A stretch of DNA of 64,000 bases from Epiperipatus broadwayi (taxonomy: Eukaryota > Onychophora > Udeonychophora > Euonychophora > Peripatidae). Made by a program: the position numbers and the translations under genes. The stretch is from contig JAQFVV010000348.1 in assembly GCA_028023455.1 (NCBI GenBank), positions 618,001 to 682,000 on the forward strand. Direction: 5' to 3'. The first letter of the stretch is position 1, and the number at the start of each line of letters is the position of its first letter. Below the pieces are notes generated by a model. It was given only the letters and a program-made list of their open reading frames with translations. It searched no databases and was not told where the DNA came from. Of the stretch, positions 38,593 through 50,240 are shown piece after piece.

Positions 38593-38823
38593 TCACTCTT
38601 CTTACACTTTAAAGCAAAATATATTTATTTATTTACAGTTTTGACTGTTCCTAACAGTCTTCATCAGATCTGATGAAGACTGCTAGGAACAGTCGAAACT
38701 GTAAGTAAATAAATATATTTTGTTTGTGTAAGAAGAGTGATGAAAGATCTGATGAAGACTGCTAGGAACAGTCAAAACTGTAAATAAATAAATATATTTT
38801 TCTTTAAAATGTAAGAAAAGTGA
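38593..38823. mobile_element. Three-copy foldback repeat with hammerhead-core-like motif
   Basis: A ~75-bp unit occurs in inverted (38593-38668), direct (38669-38740) and direct (38749-38823) orientation. The first two form a near-perfect palindrome centred on TCATCAGATCTGATGA. Each unit reads CTGATGA-A, a 5-bp stem GACTG/CAGTC with loop CTAGGAA, then [GA]AAAC, then a TAAATAAATATATTTT tail and TGTAAGAA. Only the middle unit keeps GAAAC (38695-38699). CUGANGA-stem-GAAA is the order of a hammerhead ribozyme core, and such ribozymes are known in termini of Penelope-like elements. Stems I and III and a cleavage site are not resolved. Confidence 0.75.
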
Positions 38824-39924
38824 AATGTTATTATATGTTATATAAAAAAGGAAAAATAAAGAAGGGAGGAGGAAGAGAAACAAATAGGATAACTACTTAT
38901 TAAGTAGATTTTTTTTTTTTTTTTGCATCTGATTTTTCTATTGAAAATTGTTTTTATATAACATGCTACTACTATTATATACTTGGCTTCATTTCTGGAT
39001 TAGTGAATTATTTCTGGCAGATAGAAATATTCATTTTAATAGATTCTTTTTTACTCATTTGTTAAAAGAGAGAGTAATACTGTCATTGCCCTATTTAGTT
39101 TATTGCAATGGGATGGTCAACCATCTGGAACTCAAGACCATGAATTGTGCTTGGAATTCTTATGAATATCAGAGCAATAGGGAATCTAATTACTTTTTAA
39201 TACTGCTTCCTATTCTTTTTTTAGCACTTTGCTTACCGGAAAATATTATTTTATTCTTATGAGTCACCAATAGTAGCAGTTATGAAAAAAGCAATGTCTA
39301 TGATATATCATTTAATTAAGATTGTTTTAGGCACTAATTTGACTTCCAATAGTTTTTATATCAAAAGCTGTTATGAATAGTTCTTTAGAAGAAAATGAAT
39401 TAAAATTCTAAAGAGGCTGTTAAAATATAATTTTCCTTAAGAAGATTTTGCAATAGAAAGATAGAAACCAAAGATTTATTATATTTTGATCATTTGAATA
39501 AAAGTGTATGGATATTCAGAAAGATTGAAAATTAGTCCTAAACAAATATTTCAAATAATTATAACAAATTAAACTTAAAAATTCATTAGAGTTCCTGGAT
39601 TTACTTACCATCAATGGATTAATTATCTCATTAGCATATTTATACTTTATCTGCTTCCATAAGTTACAAAATCTTCTAAAAAATTATTATATGAATCCTA
39701 TATAAGTGAAGTCGAAAAATATTTTTAGAGTTCTTGGGCTTATTTAACATCAATGCTGCTTCTACAAATTCAAAATGTTACTACAAATCTGCATTTTGTG
39801 TCCTAACATGAATTTAATGGTGTGCTTTTGATAGTTGGGCAAAAGCTTTTGCTTCTTAGTTTTGCAATAGCTTTTATCTATATATATCACATCTTACTAA
39901 TAAAAATCACTTACTATGTTAAAT

Positions 39925-40021
39925 TTTTTTTTTCATATGTCAAAGCATTGACCGGGAAGCAAACCCAGGCCAGCTGCTTGGAAGACAGCTATGCTAAATA
40001 CTAGGCTACCAACGCTTGAAG
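39925..40021 (-). mobile_element. tRNA-Gly(TCC)-like retroposon, SINE copy 2
   Basis: The minus strand reads GCGTTGG, a D-arm region with TTTAGCAT, an anticodon stem GCTGT/GCAGC around loop CTTCCAA (anticodon TCC), a T-arm CTGGG/CCCGG, and TCAATGC closing the acceptor stem. All seven acceptor pairs form if G-U is allowed. Box B is altered (GTTTGCTTCC for GTTCGATTCC). The sequence continues TTTGACATATG and a poly(A) run, exactly as in SINE copy 1. ACTATGTTAAAT (39913-39924) and ACTATGCTAAAT (40022-40033) flank it, a 12-bp target duplication with one mismatch. It is therefore a retroposed tRNA-like element and not a normal tRNA gene. Confidence 0.85.
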
Positions 40022-41163
40022 ACTATGCTAAATCTTTAAAGAATATTATATTCTTAAAATGCATATTTTGTGTTGATCAAAGTATAATTCAATTTTGCTA
40101 TACTTTCATCCAGATAATTTCGTGTTCTTCAGTCCTTTGTATGTTTTTCCAAGAAAACAAAGATTTTTTTTCTACATCTTACATAAGTCAGTTCTTTTAT
40201 TTTTTGATGCAATATGCATTATGGAAGTTTTATATTTGCTCAATTATAAGATTTAATAAACATATTTTTTAAACTTATATATAAATCACATCTTTATCAG
40301 CAAAAATATTAAGCTTCTAACATTATTTTTAAAAAATATAAATTTACAAAATAAAATATTAGTTAGGAATACTTCAATAATAATCTAATTATCAGCATTG
40401 ACCATTTTTGAAACATCAAAGGCAATTAGTTTAAATACATATCTCTGTAAATGAATGACTGCTTATTATCACTCAACAATTAAAAAACGCTGTAATTTTT
40501 ACAACCAGGAAGAATATTCAAGGATAAATAAAGATGCATTTATTATCCTCTATTTGGTCTATAAATCAGTTAATGGGGAAAACATTACTGATTACTGTTA
40601 GATTTTCTTTTATTAATAAAAAGCTAAAATAGTTTATCATAGCTTTCTGCATTCTTTAACTTGAAATCTTCATTGACTAAAAAAATTTTAAAAAAATGTG
40701 GCAATGAGGTTGTGTTAAATGAACATAAAGATGTTGATTTTATCAGAACACAATAGTATTTCGTTTCATATTTATAAATATTAATAATGTAATTATTAGC
40801 ATAAATGCATACATTAATAACTATTAACATTAATTAAATCCTAAATAACTTCAATTTTCATTCAATGTAATTAAACATCATTTATTTGATTAGTTATATT
40901 TTAGTATGGTGGCTTAGTTAATATATTTGTTTATACATATAAATAGATAGTAAAATAAGTAAGTAAAGTGGATGACTAGGCAGACGGATAGATGGAAGAA
41001 GATAGAACCACTTTAAATAATTCACTGCATATCTCAGCAGATCCCTCTAGATGATTAATGGAAAAAAAATCTAGTCAATCATCTGTTTATGAGATTTTTT
41101 TTCCATTTTTTCATTATTGTTTTATACTTTAGCTAATAATATTAAGATAAGTATTTACTTATG

Positions 41164-41257
41164 AAAATATTCACTTATCAGACTAAGTGGATATATATAT
41201 ATACATAAACAAAATATTCACTTATCAGACTAAGTGGATATATATATATACATAAAC
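41164..41257. repeat. 47-bp tandem duplication
   Basis: Two copies of AAAATATTCACTTATCAGAC...GTGGATATATATA with a 47-bp period and essentially no mismatch suggest a recent duplication. Confidence 0.9.
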
Positions 41258-42243
41258 AAACAACTCAAATTATACAATGTTTAAGATACCAACATATAAA
41301 AAAATAATAGCTATAACCAGTTTATGGCATTGTGCTGTCTTGAGTAGTATTTAACTGATAAATGCTACACACAATAGTATACATGCTATAAGCTGGCTAT
41401 AGCTATTATATTATAGATATATATTGTGAGGGTACCACATGAGCCTCACCTAAAATAATTTGTTTGTTTATGAATTTAATTGTGCCTATATTAAATCAAC
41501 AAAAGATATAAATAACATGCACTTAGCTTTTCATATCATATCATATATATATATATATGTAAATTAATCAAATATTAAAAGCATAATTCTGAAAAAATGA
41601 ATTATTTTAATTTATTTATATGTACAGATAAATAAATGTTTACAACTAATGATATTTTTTACTAATCAGAACTTGACATTGACAAAACCGTAAGTCAACT
41701 TCGCATTTTATTATTGTAATAAAAGAAATAAATGTTTGGAATTCATTACAAATTGTAAGTACATTTAAACAATAAAGAGCGTGAGCGTTTATGTGATATG
41801 TTTTCAGAAATATAAAAACGAACTGAAATTGTTATAAAATAATCTTCTGTTTTAGTTATCGAAGCAATAACTACGTTTGCAAATTTAAGTATATTCGAAT
41901 TTAAAATACATTTTAAAAAAGAAGATTCACTATTTCAAAACTTTCTTTAAGTTAAGAAAATAGTTAAGTTACTTATGAACTTTATTATATGCTATTTATA
42001 AAAAGTAATTTTAAATAATTTTTAATATTTGTAAAGAACTAAAAAAAAATATTTAAATTGTCAAAGTTTTAAGAGAATGCAACTTCTTTGAAATGATTAT
42101 TCAAGCTATCTGTTTAAGAAGTAGAAAAATTATGAAAATGTTTTCTGGCTAGACAATTAATGTCAGGGATTTCTGCTGATGTTTTAGATCTAAAGATGTA
42201 AATTTATTTCTACTTAATGCCTAAAATATAATCGTCATAATTT

Positions 42244-42434
42244 CTAATAAAAACCTGCTTTGATAATGGAGTACTTTACTGAAGAATATGTCAACTATTT
42301 ACTACGTAAACAGCTAAAAGGATAACTATTAGGATAATCTCTAATAAAAACCGACTTTAATAATGGAGTATTTTATTGAAGAAGATGTCAATTATTTACT
42401 ATGTAAACATCTAAAAGGATAAATATTAGGATTG
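42244..42434. repeat. 97-bp tandem duplication
   Basis: Units start at CTAATAAAAACC (42244 and 42341) and run to GATAA(C/A)TATTAGGAT. There are about ten mismatches. Confidence 0.85.
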
Positions 42435-44435
42435 TTTCTTCGAAGGATGTTCACCCATGAACTTTATCTTTCAATATTCATAATCGTTTATTTTATCTAA
42501 GGAGGAACGTAAAACCATTATTTTTTCACTTCATGGAATATATCGTTGTGTAATTGATTAACTCTTAAACTTTTTTTTTTTTTGTGGATAAATATTATTT
42601 ACATGGAAAAACTACTTTGCTTATTAAATTGATTTTAACAGGATAAGTAAAGAACTAACAAGTTAAACATTTTTATTTTTATTTTAATAAAATTTAGGTG
42701 TTGATGTTTACATATTTATTGATCAAAGTGACAATTGACTAAGGTAGAAAAATTTAAATCACTTCAGTTTGGAAGTAAGTTTATTATTTTCCAAGTTGAA
42801 CATTACTTGACATCTATCATAATTTCTTATTAATCACTAACGTAAATATCTTGTACAAACATATAATACGCACAGAATCATTTTAATGACACTATACATA
42901 GATTTATGATATATAATATTATTCTTATTGTACATATAATTTTGAATTTATATATATGTAAATAGTTTATTATTGTATTATATATATATAAGCACAGGTT
43001 ATAGTCATAAATTTTAATATTTTTATTGTTTATGAGATATTTTTGTTCAATTACTAATTAATAAATGCATTAAACTTGATTTTAAAATTAAATAGGTCTC
43101 GATTGTTTATTTTATTTAGTTATTTTATGAAATATATAATTATAAGAATGCATACTCATGCATATATATGTTAAATTAACTTAATATTTAATATTTATAA
43201 AGAGTTATATATAACTTATCATTACTATGAAATAATTGTGGAAATGCCTGAAGAGAATCAATTGCGATTTCTACCCTGAGCTTGAATTCCGAGAGTAACG
43301 AGGATTTTAATAGAGGAGTGGATTGAATTTTATTATACATCATTTCATCCATGGTATTCTATAAGAAGAACCTGAGTCTGACTATAGTTAGATGTGACTT
43401 CCTCGAGGTCTGAAAAGGACCATCCGGTTATAATATATTGGTATATTAAATATTGTGGATTTTATTTCAGAATTTTTTATTTATTATATATATCAATAAA
43501 GGGGGAGATTCACCTTTATTTATGGTCTAATCTGTTTATTTAGACATTAAAGATTGCAACTTGACCACAAAAAGAGAAATTATTGATACAAAGAAACTTA
43601 AACAAACCTTATTGAATAGGTAAATATAACCTGTTCTGAAAGCAGATTCATTGTCAAAATTTTCAAACTGCAATTACAACTTTCAAACTGCACTCCAACA
43701 ATGTGTTACTTAAATAATAAGGCTTATATATATAATTATAAATACAATGAATTCTAGTCATTGCTAAGCAGTTCTAAACAAATGGTTTGAAGCTGTATTA
43801 GATTGTTCATATTTCTATATGTTTACAGTTTTTTACTTATATACTCAATAATATTTACATAAATTGTTATTCTACCAATAAAAAACTTCATTAAATACTT
43901 GCTATTTTAATCACATTTTGCATAAATTGTATCTGATGAAGGATGTCCAATAGGCCTATAATAAATTGTAGTACTAAAGTTGAAAATGTCCATTGTTATA
44001 TTTTAATTCAATTAATATTTTATAAAGACAGTTCTTAGCTCTACAGTGCTAGATTTATTGTTCACATACAGCCTAACTCATGAACAAACTTTAGTTATCA
44101 GCCTGAATCCCACAGATATAAAGGACCTGTAAAGTTAAATTTGAAAGAAAAAAATGTTAAATTACAAATTTTACTCTAATTGAAAGCATCACAATTTAAT
44201 ACTACTTTGATCTCAAATGTATAAATATAGTTTTGCATATATATGATAGAAAAAATTAGTAGAAACAAGATTGCTGTACAACATGCATCAGTACATGAAC
44301 AACTATTAATTTCAAAGTACACGTACGTGTTTGTAACCATGTTACTCATTGAATAATAGTATTATGAAGTTGGTGTTTAGTATAAATTATTACATTCATC
44401 TTGGATATTTTTATAATATTTTACTTGTTTTAAAG

Positions 44436-44552
44436 GGTCCACTGGCTGTAACCATGATAGAAAATGCAATACTAGATGGCTCTTGGGTAGTTCTTCAAAA
44501 CTGCCATTTGGCTACAAGTTGGATGACAAAACTAGAGAAAATTTGTGAAGAG
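44436..44552 (+). CDS. Axonemal dynein heavy chain, exon 4 of 6 seen (AAA6)
   Basis: The exon has acceptor TGTTTTAAAG, donor GTTTGT and 39 codons in phase 0. The peptide is [17 protein letters not shown] followed by [13 protein letters not shown] and LEKICEE. It completes the GQGQ/GP junction started in exon 3. G[11 protein letters not shown] is among the most conserved strings of axonemal dynein heavy chains, equivalent to the Walker B strand region of AAA6, and W-M-x-x-L-E-K-I-C-E-E is the following helix. The open frame runs on past the donor by chance. The 5' splice site GTTTGT is the weakest of the six donors. Confidence 0.96.
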
Positions 44553-44984
44553 GTTTGTTATATATATATTAATTATTTTATAACATTGTTTTTAAACTTT
44601 AGTCATTAGATAAACATTTTAAATCTCTCTTTTTTATGTTTATCCCCCCCCCCTTCCGCAATCTATCTTTTCTTACTAAAAAAACTAACATAAGTGTTTG
44701 TGCTGCTCAGCAGCATTTCATTATGTTCAGATACACTGACTTACTGAATGTATGGCTAATCAGAATGGACATATAGAAATCATCATTAACTACATATAGA
44801 AAAGACTTATGACAGGATGGAAAAATATACATTGTGAAAAAGTCTTGAAAATTTGCGAATAGATTTAGAGTCATTGAGAATTTTTGAAAGTCTTTGCAAG
44901 GATAATTTTTACATATGTCAAATGGAACACAAATAATCAGTGGAAATTAAATTGGATTGAAACTATTATTATCCTCTATTATTC

Positions 44985-45870
44985 ATTTTGTTTTTAAGAG
45001 AATTGGAGGATGAGATAGAAAGATCAGAGACGATGGGGATTTTAATACTTGGAACCAGGAGAATACATTACAAAGTTGCCCCTTTTTTTATGGATGATAC
45101 TTTTTTTATGACTAATGTAAGATATATAGAGTTGCTATTAAAGAAGTATAAAGAGAATAAGTCTAAAATTTAAATTCAATGAAGAAAAATCTAAAATCCT
45201 AGTAAATAATAGAAAGGCTAAAAGTAGGGGATGGAAAATGAAAGGTGTTTGACCTGAAGAAATAAAAGACTTTAGTTATTTGGATATTTTATTAACAGGA
45301 AAAGGAATTACAAATATGGTTGTGAACTACAGTTAAGAATTAAAATAGAATGGAGTTGATTAAAAATCTAGCATATTTCTCATATAATGAATGTTAGATA
45401 TATAGAATGATTTGGAAAAATGCCTATTTTAATATTTAGAATAAAAAGGAAGTTGATAATTATGCATTGGGTCATTAATTGTGGTTTGCAAATTATGCAA
45501 TTAAAGAAGAATGGGATTCCTTTTTTAATATAGGAAATTAAATTTAATGTTTGAAAGACTGCAGTATATGAAGAGAGGACAATAAACATGTTTATAATGT
45601 ATTATAGATACATACTTATGATGTGTGGGAAGTGAGGATAGATAAATTACTTAGAGAAAAAGAATTAAGGTGATGGAAAATGTATATGAATTAAAAAATT
45701 AGTTTGGAGTTATACAAGAATAAAAATTATTCGTATTACAAAAAGGAAGCTTATTATTTGATGCAAGGATGGAAGCTTTAGATACCAGAGAAAAAAGTTG
45801 AAAATGAAATAAGGATTTAAATTACTGACAATTTTTGTAAAACAAAGATGACCTAAATAATTCTTTATTT
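44985..45870 (+). pseudogene. LINE reverse-transcriptase relic
   Basis: The first frame reads ELEDEIERSE...GILILGTRRIHYKVAPFFMDDTFF. FMDD stands where the RT catalytic F/Y-A-D-D lies. It is followed by a helix ending LLKKYKEN and, after slips, KIN..EEKSKILVNNRKAK, then WKMKG, then EEIKDFSYLDILLTGKG. The order catalytic box, helix, V-N-x-x-K-S-K, W-x-x-x-G, K-x-F-x-Y-L-G matches the end of the RT palm/thumb in invertebrate LINEs whose C-terminus reads WGWKE. Further weak similarity runs to about 45870. There are many stops, so it is dead. Clade not determined. Confidence 0.6.
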
Positions 45871-46411
45871 AAACTTAAATTTTAAGAGTTTCAAAAAACA
45901 AATCAAAACCAATTCATTTCATACTATATTACCCAATAATATAGAACACAATATATAAATTTCTATAAAGGAAAAAAAATCTATATATCTGCAACATACA
46001 CACATACATACATATACAAAACATTAAATAGAAAACTGCTTGTTCAGATTAACACAGAATATCTTTTATAATTTCTTATAATTATAAACCTATTTATAAC
46101 GAGTTCAATTTCAATTTTCACTAACTTTTTATTGATAAACATTAAAATTCATGAAGGCTCTTTATTTTAGACATATAAATATTTATTTTTCAATTATTAT
46201 AGTGCAGAAAAAAATCAATTCCCCTCTCATTAAATAATGCTAGCTATATTTTACACAAATACAAACTGTATCTCTATACATGTTAGATTTAAGATGTACA
46301 GTTATTGATTTTTCCAAATAAAACTTTTCAACTTTTCTTAAATTAATAAAAAATTTTTTTTGCCTATAAATAGTGCATTTTCTTACCATGGGTTTATATA
46401 TGATATAAACC

Positions 46412-46440
46412 AAGGGTTACAATATAAATATTGTAACCTT
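46412..46440. other. 29-bp palindromic junction GGTTACAAT...ATTGTAACC
   Basis: GGGTTACAAT and ATTGTAACCTT face away from a 6-base TA-rich centre. It looks like two element ends meeting, in the same way as the palindrome centre at 51621-51740. Confidence 0.6.
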
Positions 46441-46461
46441 CTTTATTAATCTGGCTAGTCG

Positions 46462-46656
46462 GCCTACACATTTGGGAGTTCTATCCTCCTCTGTAACTTT
46501 CTATAGCTACAACTGTAACTAATCAATCTAGCCTCATGTTTTAGGGTGACATATCATCCTCTGTAATCTTCTATAGTTAACAATCAATATAATCTAGCCT
46601 CTCATTTTAGGGCGGCCAAACCTTCCTATGTAACCTTCCTAGCTACAACTAATCTA
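46462..46656. repeat. Three ~65-bp subterminal repeats at the left palindrome end
   Basis: Units start GCCTACACATT, GCCTCATGTTTTAGGG and GCCTCTCATTTTAGGG (46462, 46531, 46597). Each contains TGTAA(C/T)(T/C)TTC, then TATAGCTAC or TAGTTAAC, and ends AATCTA. Related sub-repeats occur at the right end (56750-56968). Subterminal repeats of this kind are often protein-binding sites in DNA transposons, but that is inference here. Confidence 0.65.
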
Positions 46657-48176
46657 GAATATATGCCTAAAAATAAATGTTAAACTAAAGAGATGATTTC
46701 TTTATTGACTAAGCTCACATGAAACTATAAACTTAAAGAAGATTACAAGGTGATCAGTGAAGATAATAACTTCTGGTCAAACTAGCTTTAAAATTCCCAA
46801 ACAAACAAAATGTTATGAAATAAATTTAATATTCAGCAAACCAATAAATAAATAATAATTAGATCGAGGGAACGAATATGAAATTAAAATTATAAATTAA
46901 GCAATATGTAAATTAGGATGTAGATGACTAAATGGATGATGAAAATAATTAAATAATAAAATGAAATGAGTCTGAGAATGAAGAGAAAAGAGTGAAGATG
47001 TATAAGAATAATGAATGATTAAGATGATGGTAGAATAAGAGTTAATGGATGATGAAGATGATAATGGAATAAGAGCTACTGAATGGTGAGTTAATTAGGA
47101 TAATGAATTAAGGTGAAAGAAGAAAAAAGAAATAAAGAAAGATTGAAATGACAGATGAGAAGAATAATGATGATGGAAGATGATGTCCAGAACTCTAATC
47201 TGATATTGAATTAAATGACAGTAAGACAACTAAATAAAATATCGATTCCAAGCTTGACAAAACCAGAATATTCACCATAAAGTCAAAACAAGCTATACAT
47301 TGAAGACAAAAGAAGAAATTTACACCTTAAAGTTTGGTTGACTTTCATAAACAGTGAATATAACATAACTCAAATCCAACTACAATAAATAACTAGGTAT
47401 AAAATTTACAATAAAATTCAAATTTTACATTGTAAATTACTAACTTATTCTTCTCAAGGTTCAAACAACTTAAAGATTGTTATACAAGATATACTTGGGT
47501 CAGTGAGAAAGATTTTACCACTATCCAAATATAATGCACAAAACGGCTCTTAAAAGAAACTTTATAAACTCCTTAACCATTATAAACTTTAAGCTTCAAG
47601 AAATAGGAATAAATTTTCAATAACCAAACACAATAACTTACCAACTTCCTTTTCTCAGTGAATGATAGATCTGCAGGTTCAAATAAACTGATTAAACCAA
47701 TATTAAGTGTTTATCTTTTAGTATACCACTCAAAATAATATGCACTCTAGGTTAATATTTTGATTATTAAGCAATGAGGCCTTAGATGTCCTCATAAATT
47801 ATGGGGCTTAACAAGATTATTATGATATACCAACATATAGTTAATTATACCATATCGATTGATGATAATTTTAATATAATCAGATGATTTGTCAATAGCA
47901 ATAACAATAATAATATGAGTGGTGATTAGCAATAAGACTACAGACAACTAAATAAATGTTTAACACAACAAGGTTTGTTTACATTATTTACAAATTTATT
48001 TCAGACACATTGCATGAAATAAGATGAATACATTAAATAAAATCAGGGATGGAAAATAATTGGTATTTCATTGCCTACACTCATAGTAAATAAGACAAAC
48101 TAATACAGTGATATTCATAGTATCACTTATTATTGGCTATGTTTCTATTATTATTCTATCCTATAGAATAAGATAG

Positions 48177-48275
48177 TTTTTTTTATATGTCATAGCATCG
48201 GCCAGGACACAAACCCACAACCATCTGCAACCAATTACTTGCTTGCAAGGCAGGTGCAATGACCTCTCGGCTAAC
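48177..48275 (-). mobile_element. tRNA-derived SINE, copy 3, inserted in the left palindrome arm
   Basis: The minus strand begins GTTAGCCGAGAGGTCATTGC and lacks the GC of copy 1. It passes through CTGCCTTGCAAGCAAG, has T-arm GTGGGTTTGTGTCC and ends GCCGATGCTATGACATAT plus poly(A). It is most similar to copy 1. The matching place in the right arm (about 55140-55170) carries the flanking sequence without the element, so the insertion postdates formation of the palindrome. No clear target duplication remains. Confidence 0.8.
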
Positions 48276-49910
48276 TTTATTTAAGCTAAATTAGCATTTA
48301 AATTATAAAACAAAATGTATTTAGGTCTTTGGGATATACGCAACTTTTTAAATGTAAAACTCAAAGTTATAATTTAGTGTATTAAACTGTAGCTATTTTA
48401 CTTATCAGAATATGATAAGGACAATTATCATATTCAGTACAATTAGTAATTATTATTATTTACTATGAAGGGATTTATTGTATTAATGTGGGAACAGACA
48501 TCGGAAGTCAAATGCACACATGACACTGAAAACATTGCCTATGTCCACAACCTAATCATTTTAATAGTTAACCTATCTTACCAATCAAGCAAATCACTGC
48601 TTGATGAAGATAAATCAACATTGTCCATGTGTATCTCTTTCTCTTTCATGTAGAAGTTCTACAATCACTAGTAAGTTTTGGTTTGTTTGTTTATAAACTG
48701 ATGAAGATCCTACAACATCATAAAGACACTATTCCAATTAGGCAAACACTATAGATAGACCAGTGTCCCTGAATCTAACTTTATCTTATCCTTGCTATTT
48801 ACTTTTAAAATACAAAAAAATTCACCATACACGATGGAAAATTAACTATATAACCTCATGAGGGATCAAACAATAAAGGGAGGATAGTTGTACAATAATA
48901 TGGCCAATTCTAATATCTTTTCATAGGTGTAAAAGTGTGGGCATTGCCTCATCACAGGGAAATAGAATTCAGACCATGGACATCATCCTCTCTTGGGATT
49001 AACTATGCTAACTAAGCACTAACTATTAATCAGCCTCAACAATATCCTCTCATGTAATCAGTAACAGGAGATTCACCATCAGTCCATGCACAATATTAAT
49101 AGTGATACTATATTTGATGCCATTATATGTGGCACATACTTATCACCTGAATGCTGTCATGAATGCTTATCAATACAATAGCAAGATAAAATAACTCTTA
49201 ACAATAAAAGTGGAAACATAAATATTCCATTTCACAATGCGGAAACTATTAATGTATTAATAAACAAACCACCAACCTATAAGTCAAATGACCATTAATT
49301 ATTTTTAAAATACTAATAATACTTATGTTATAGCAAGCAACACACATGTAAACAATGAAGATTAGCCTACATTTTATATTTAAAGTGGACATGTTTATTC
49401 ATAGGCAAAATTAGGAAATGAAAAATGCTTATATTAATTATTTCATATAATAAAACAATTGGGTCATTATGTGTATAACTTTGACAAATTTGGGTAAGTT
49501 TGTTTACCCTTCAATAAAATATTAAAATTTGTTTTAAAAGTGTGAGAGGTAAATATCTCTCTCTGTCTAGATAAATGATATTTAATATTATGTTTTCCCT
49601 TAACTAGGAAAATAACAAAAATATGTGTAATAAATGTATATATCTTTATACATCTCTTCATCCCTAACTAAATATATTTTATACCACAATAAATATATAA
49701 AAAAAAATCCCTGAATAACACATGACAAAAGTATATTATAATACTAACATAGCAATAACCAAAAAAAAATAAACTAACATTTTCTCCCATTAGATTTTAT
49801 CCCATTTGTTCAAAGTTTGTTCCATCCTTATGAGATAAAATGATAAGAAAACTGATATCCTGAGCAAACATTTCTACATAACACCTATATATATTTTTGA
49901 TTATTATGTT

Positions 49911-50240
49911 CGATGCTAGAATAGTGAGACAATATTCAAACGCTTTTCTGAGTGTAGCACAATTAAAAATAGGTTTATCCACATTTTTTTAATAGATAAT
50001 TTTCCTTAAATGAATTTGTAGGTCTATTACAATCTTTAAAACAAATTTTTTAAAATCATTTATTGATTTATTTATCGATGTCAGCATAATGAGACAATAT
50101 TTAAATGCTTCCAAGTATAGTACAATTAAAATAGGTTTATCCATACTTTCTGAAGATAATTTTCCTTAAAATGAATTTATAGGTTCATTACAATTAACAA
50201 GCTTAACTTTTAAAAATCATTTATTGATTTGTTTATTTTG
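49911..50240. repeat. ~165-bp tandem duplication inside the left arm
   Basis: Two units run from CGATG(C/T) through GAGACAATATT, TAGGTTTATCCA and AATTTTCCTTAAA to TCATTTATTGATTT. The right arm shows only one equivalent unit, so this duplication is also secondary. Confidence 0.75.

Larger units (their letters stand above)
28518..44435 (+). other. Dynein intron (15.9 kb) between exons 3 and 4
   Basis: This is a phase-0 intron with GT...AG ends. Recognised contents are the (TA)n(CA)n tract at 28652-28676, a TTGTAACC terminus at 29207, two tRNA-derived SINEs (34278 and 39925), the 56-bp minisatellite at 35881, a three-copy foldback at 38593, and tandem duplications at 38291, 41164 and 42244. Between 29217 and 34277 I see AT-rich DNA and no gene. 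The stretches 36045-38290 and 42435-44435 are likewise featureless apart from a less AT-rich patch at about 43240-43440. The + strand frame at 38948-39262 (104 aa) has no recognised homology. Confidence 0.9.

Noticed and set aside
38948-39262. 104-codon + strand open frame
   Set aside because: It is the longest frame outside the exons, but hydrophobic AT-driven composition, no recognised domain and no splice-site support make it chance.
39822-40272. Open frames over the second SINE
   Set aside because: They cross the antisense tRNA-like element and its poly(T) and are not coding.
44988-45173. 61-codon frame considered as a dynein exon
   Set aside because: Its sequence is reverse-transcriptase-like and it does not fit between ICEE and VLTPEN, which join directly.
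48697-48740. CTGATGAAGATCC...CATCATAAAG in the left palindrome arm as a hammerhead-like core
   Set aside because: The stem is weak and GAAA is absent; the right-arm counterpart has changed both boxes.
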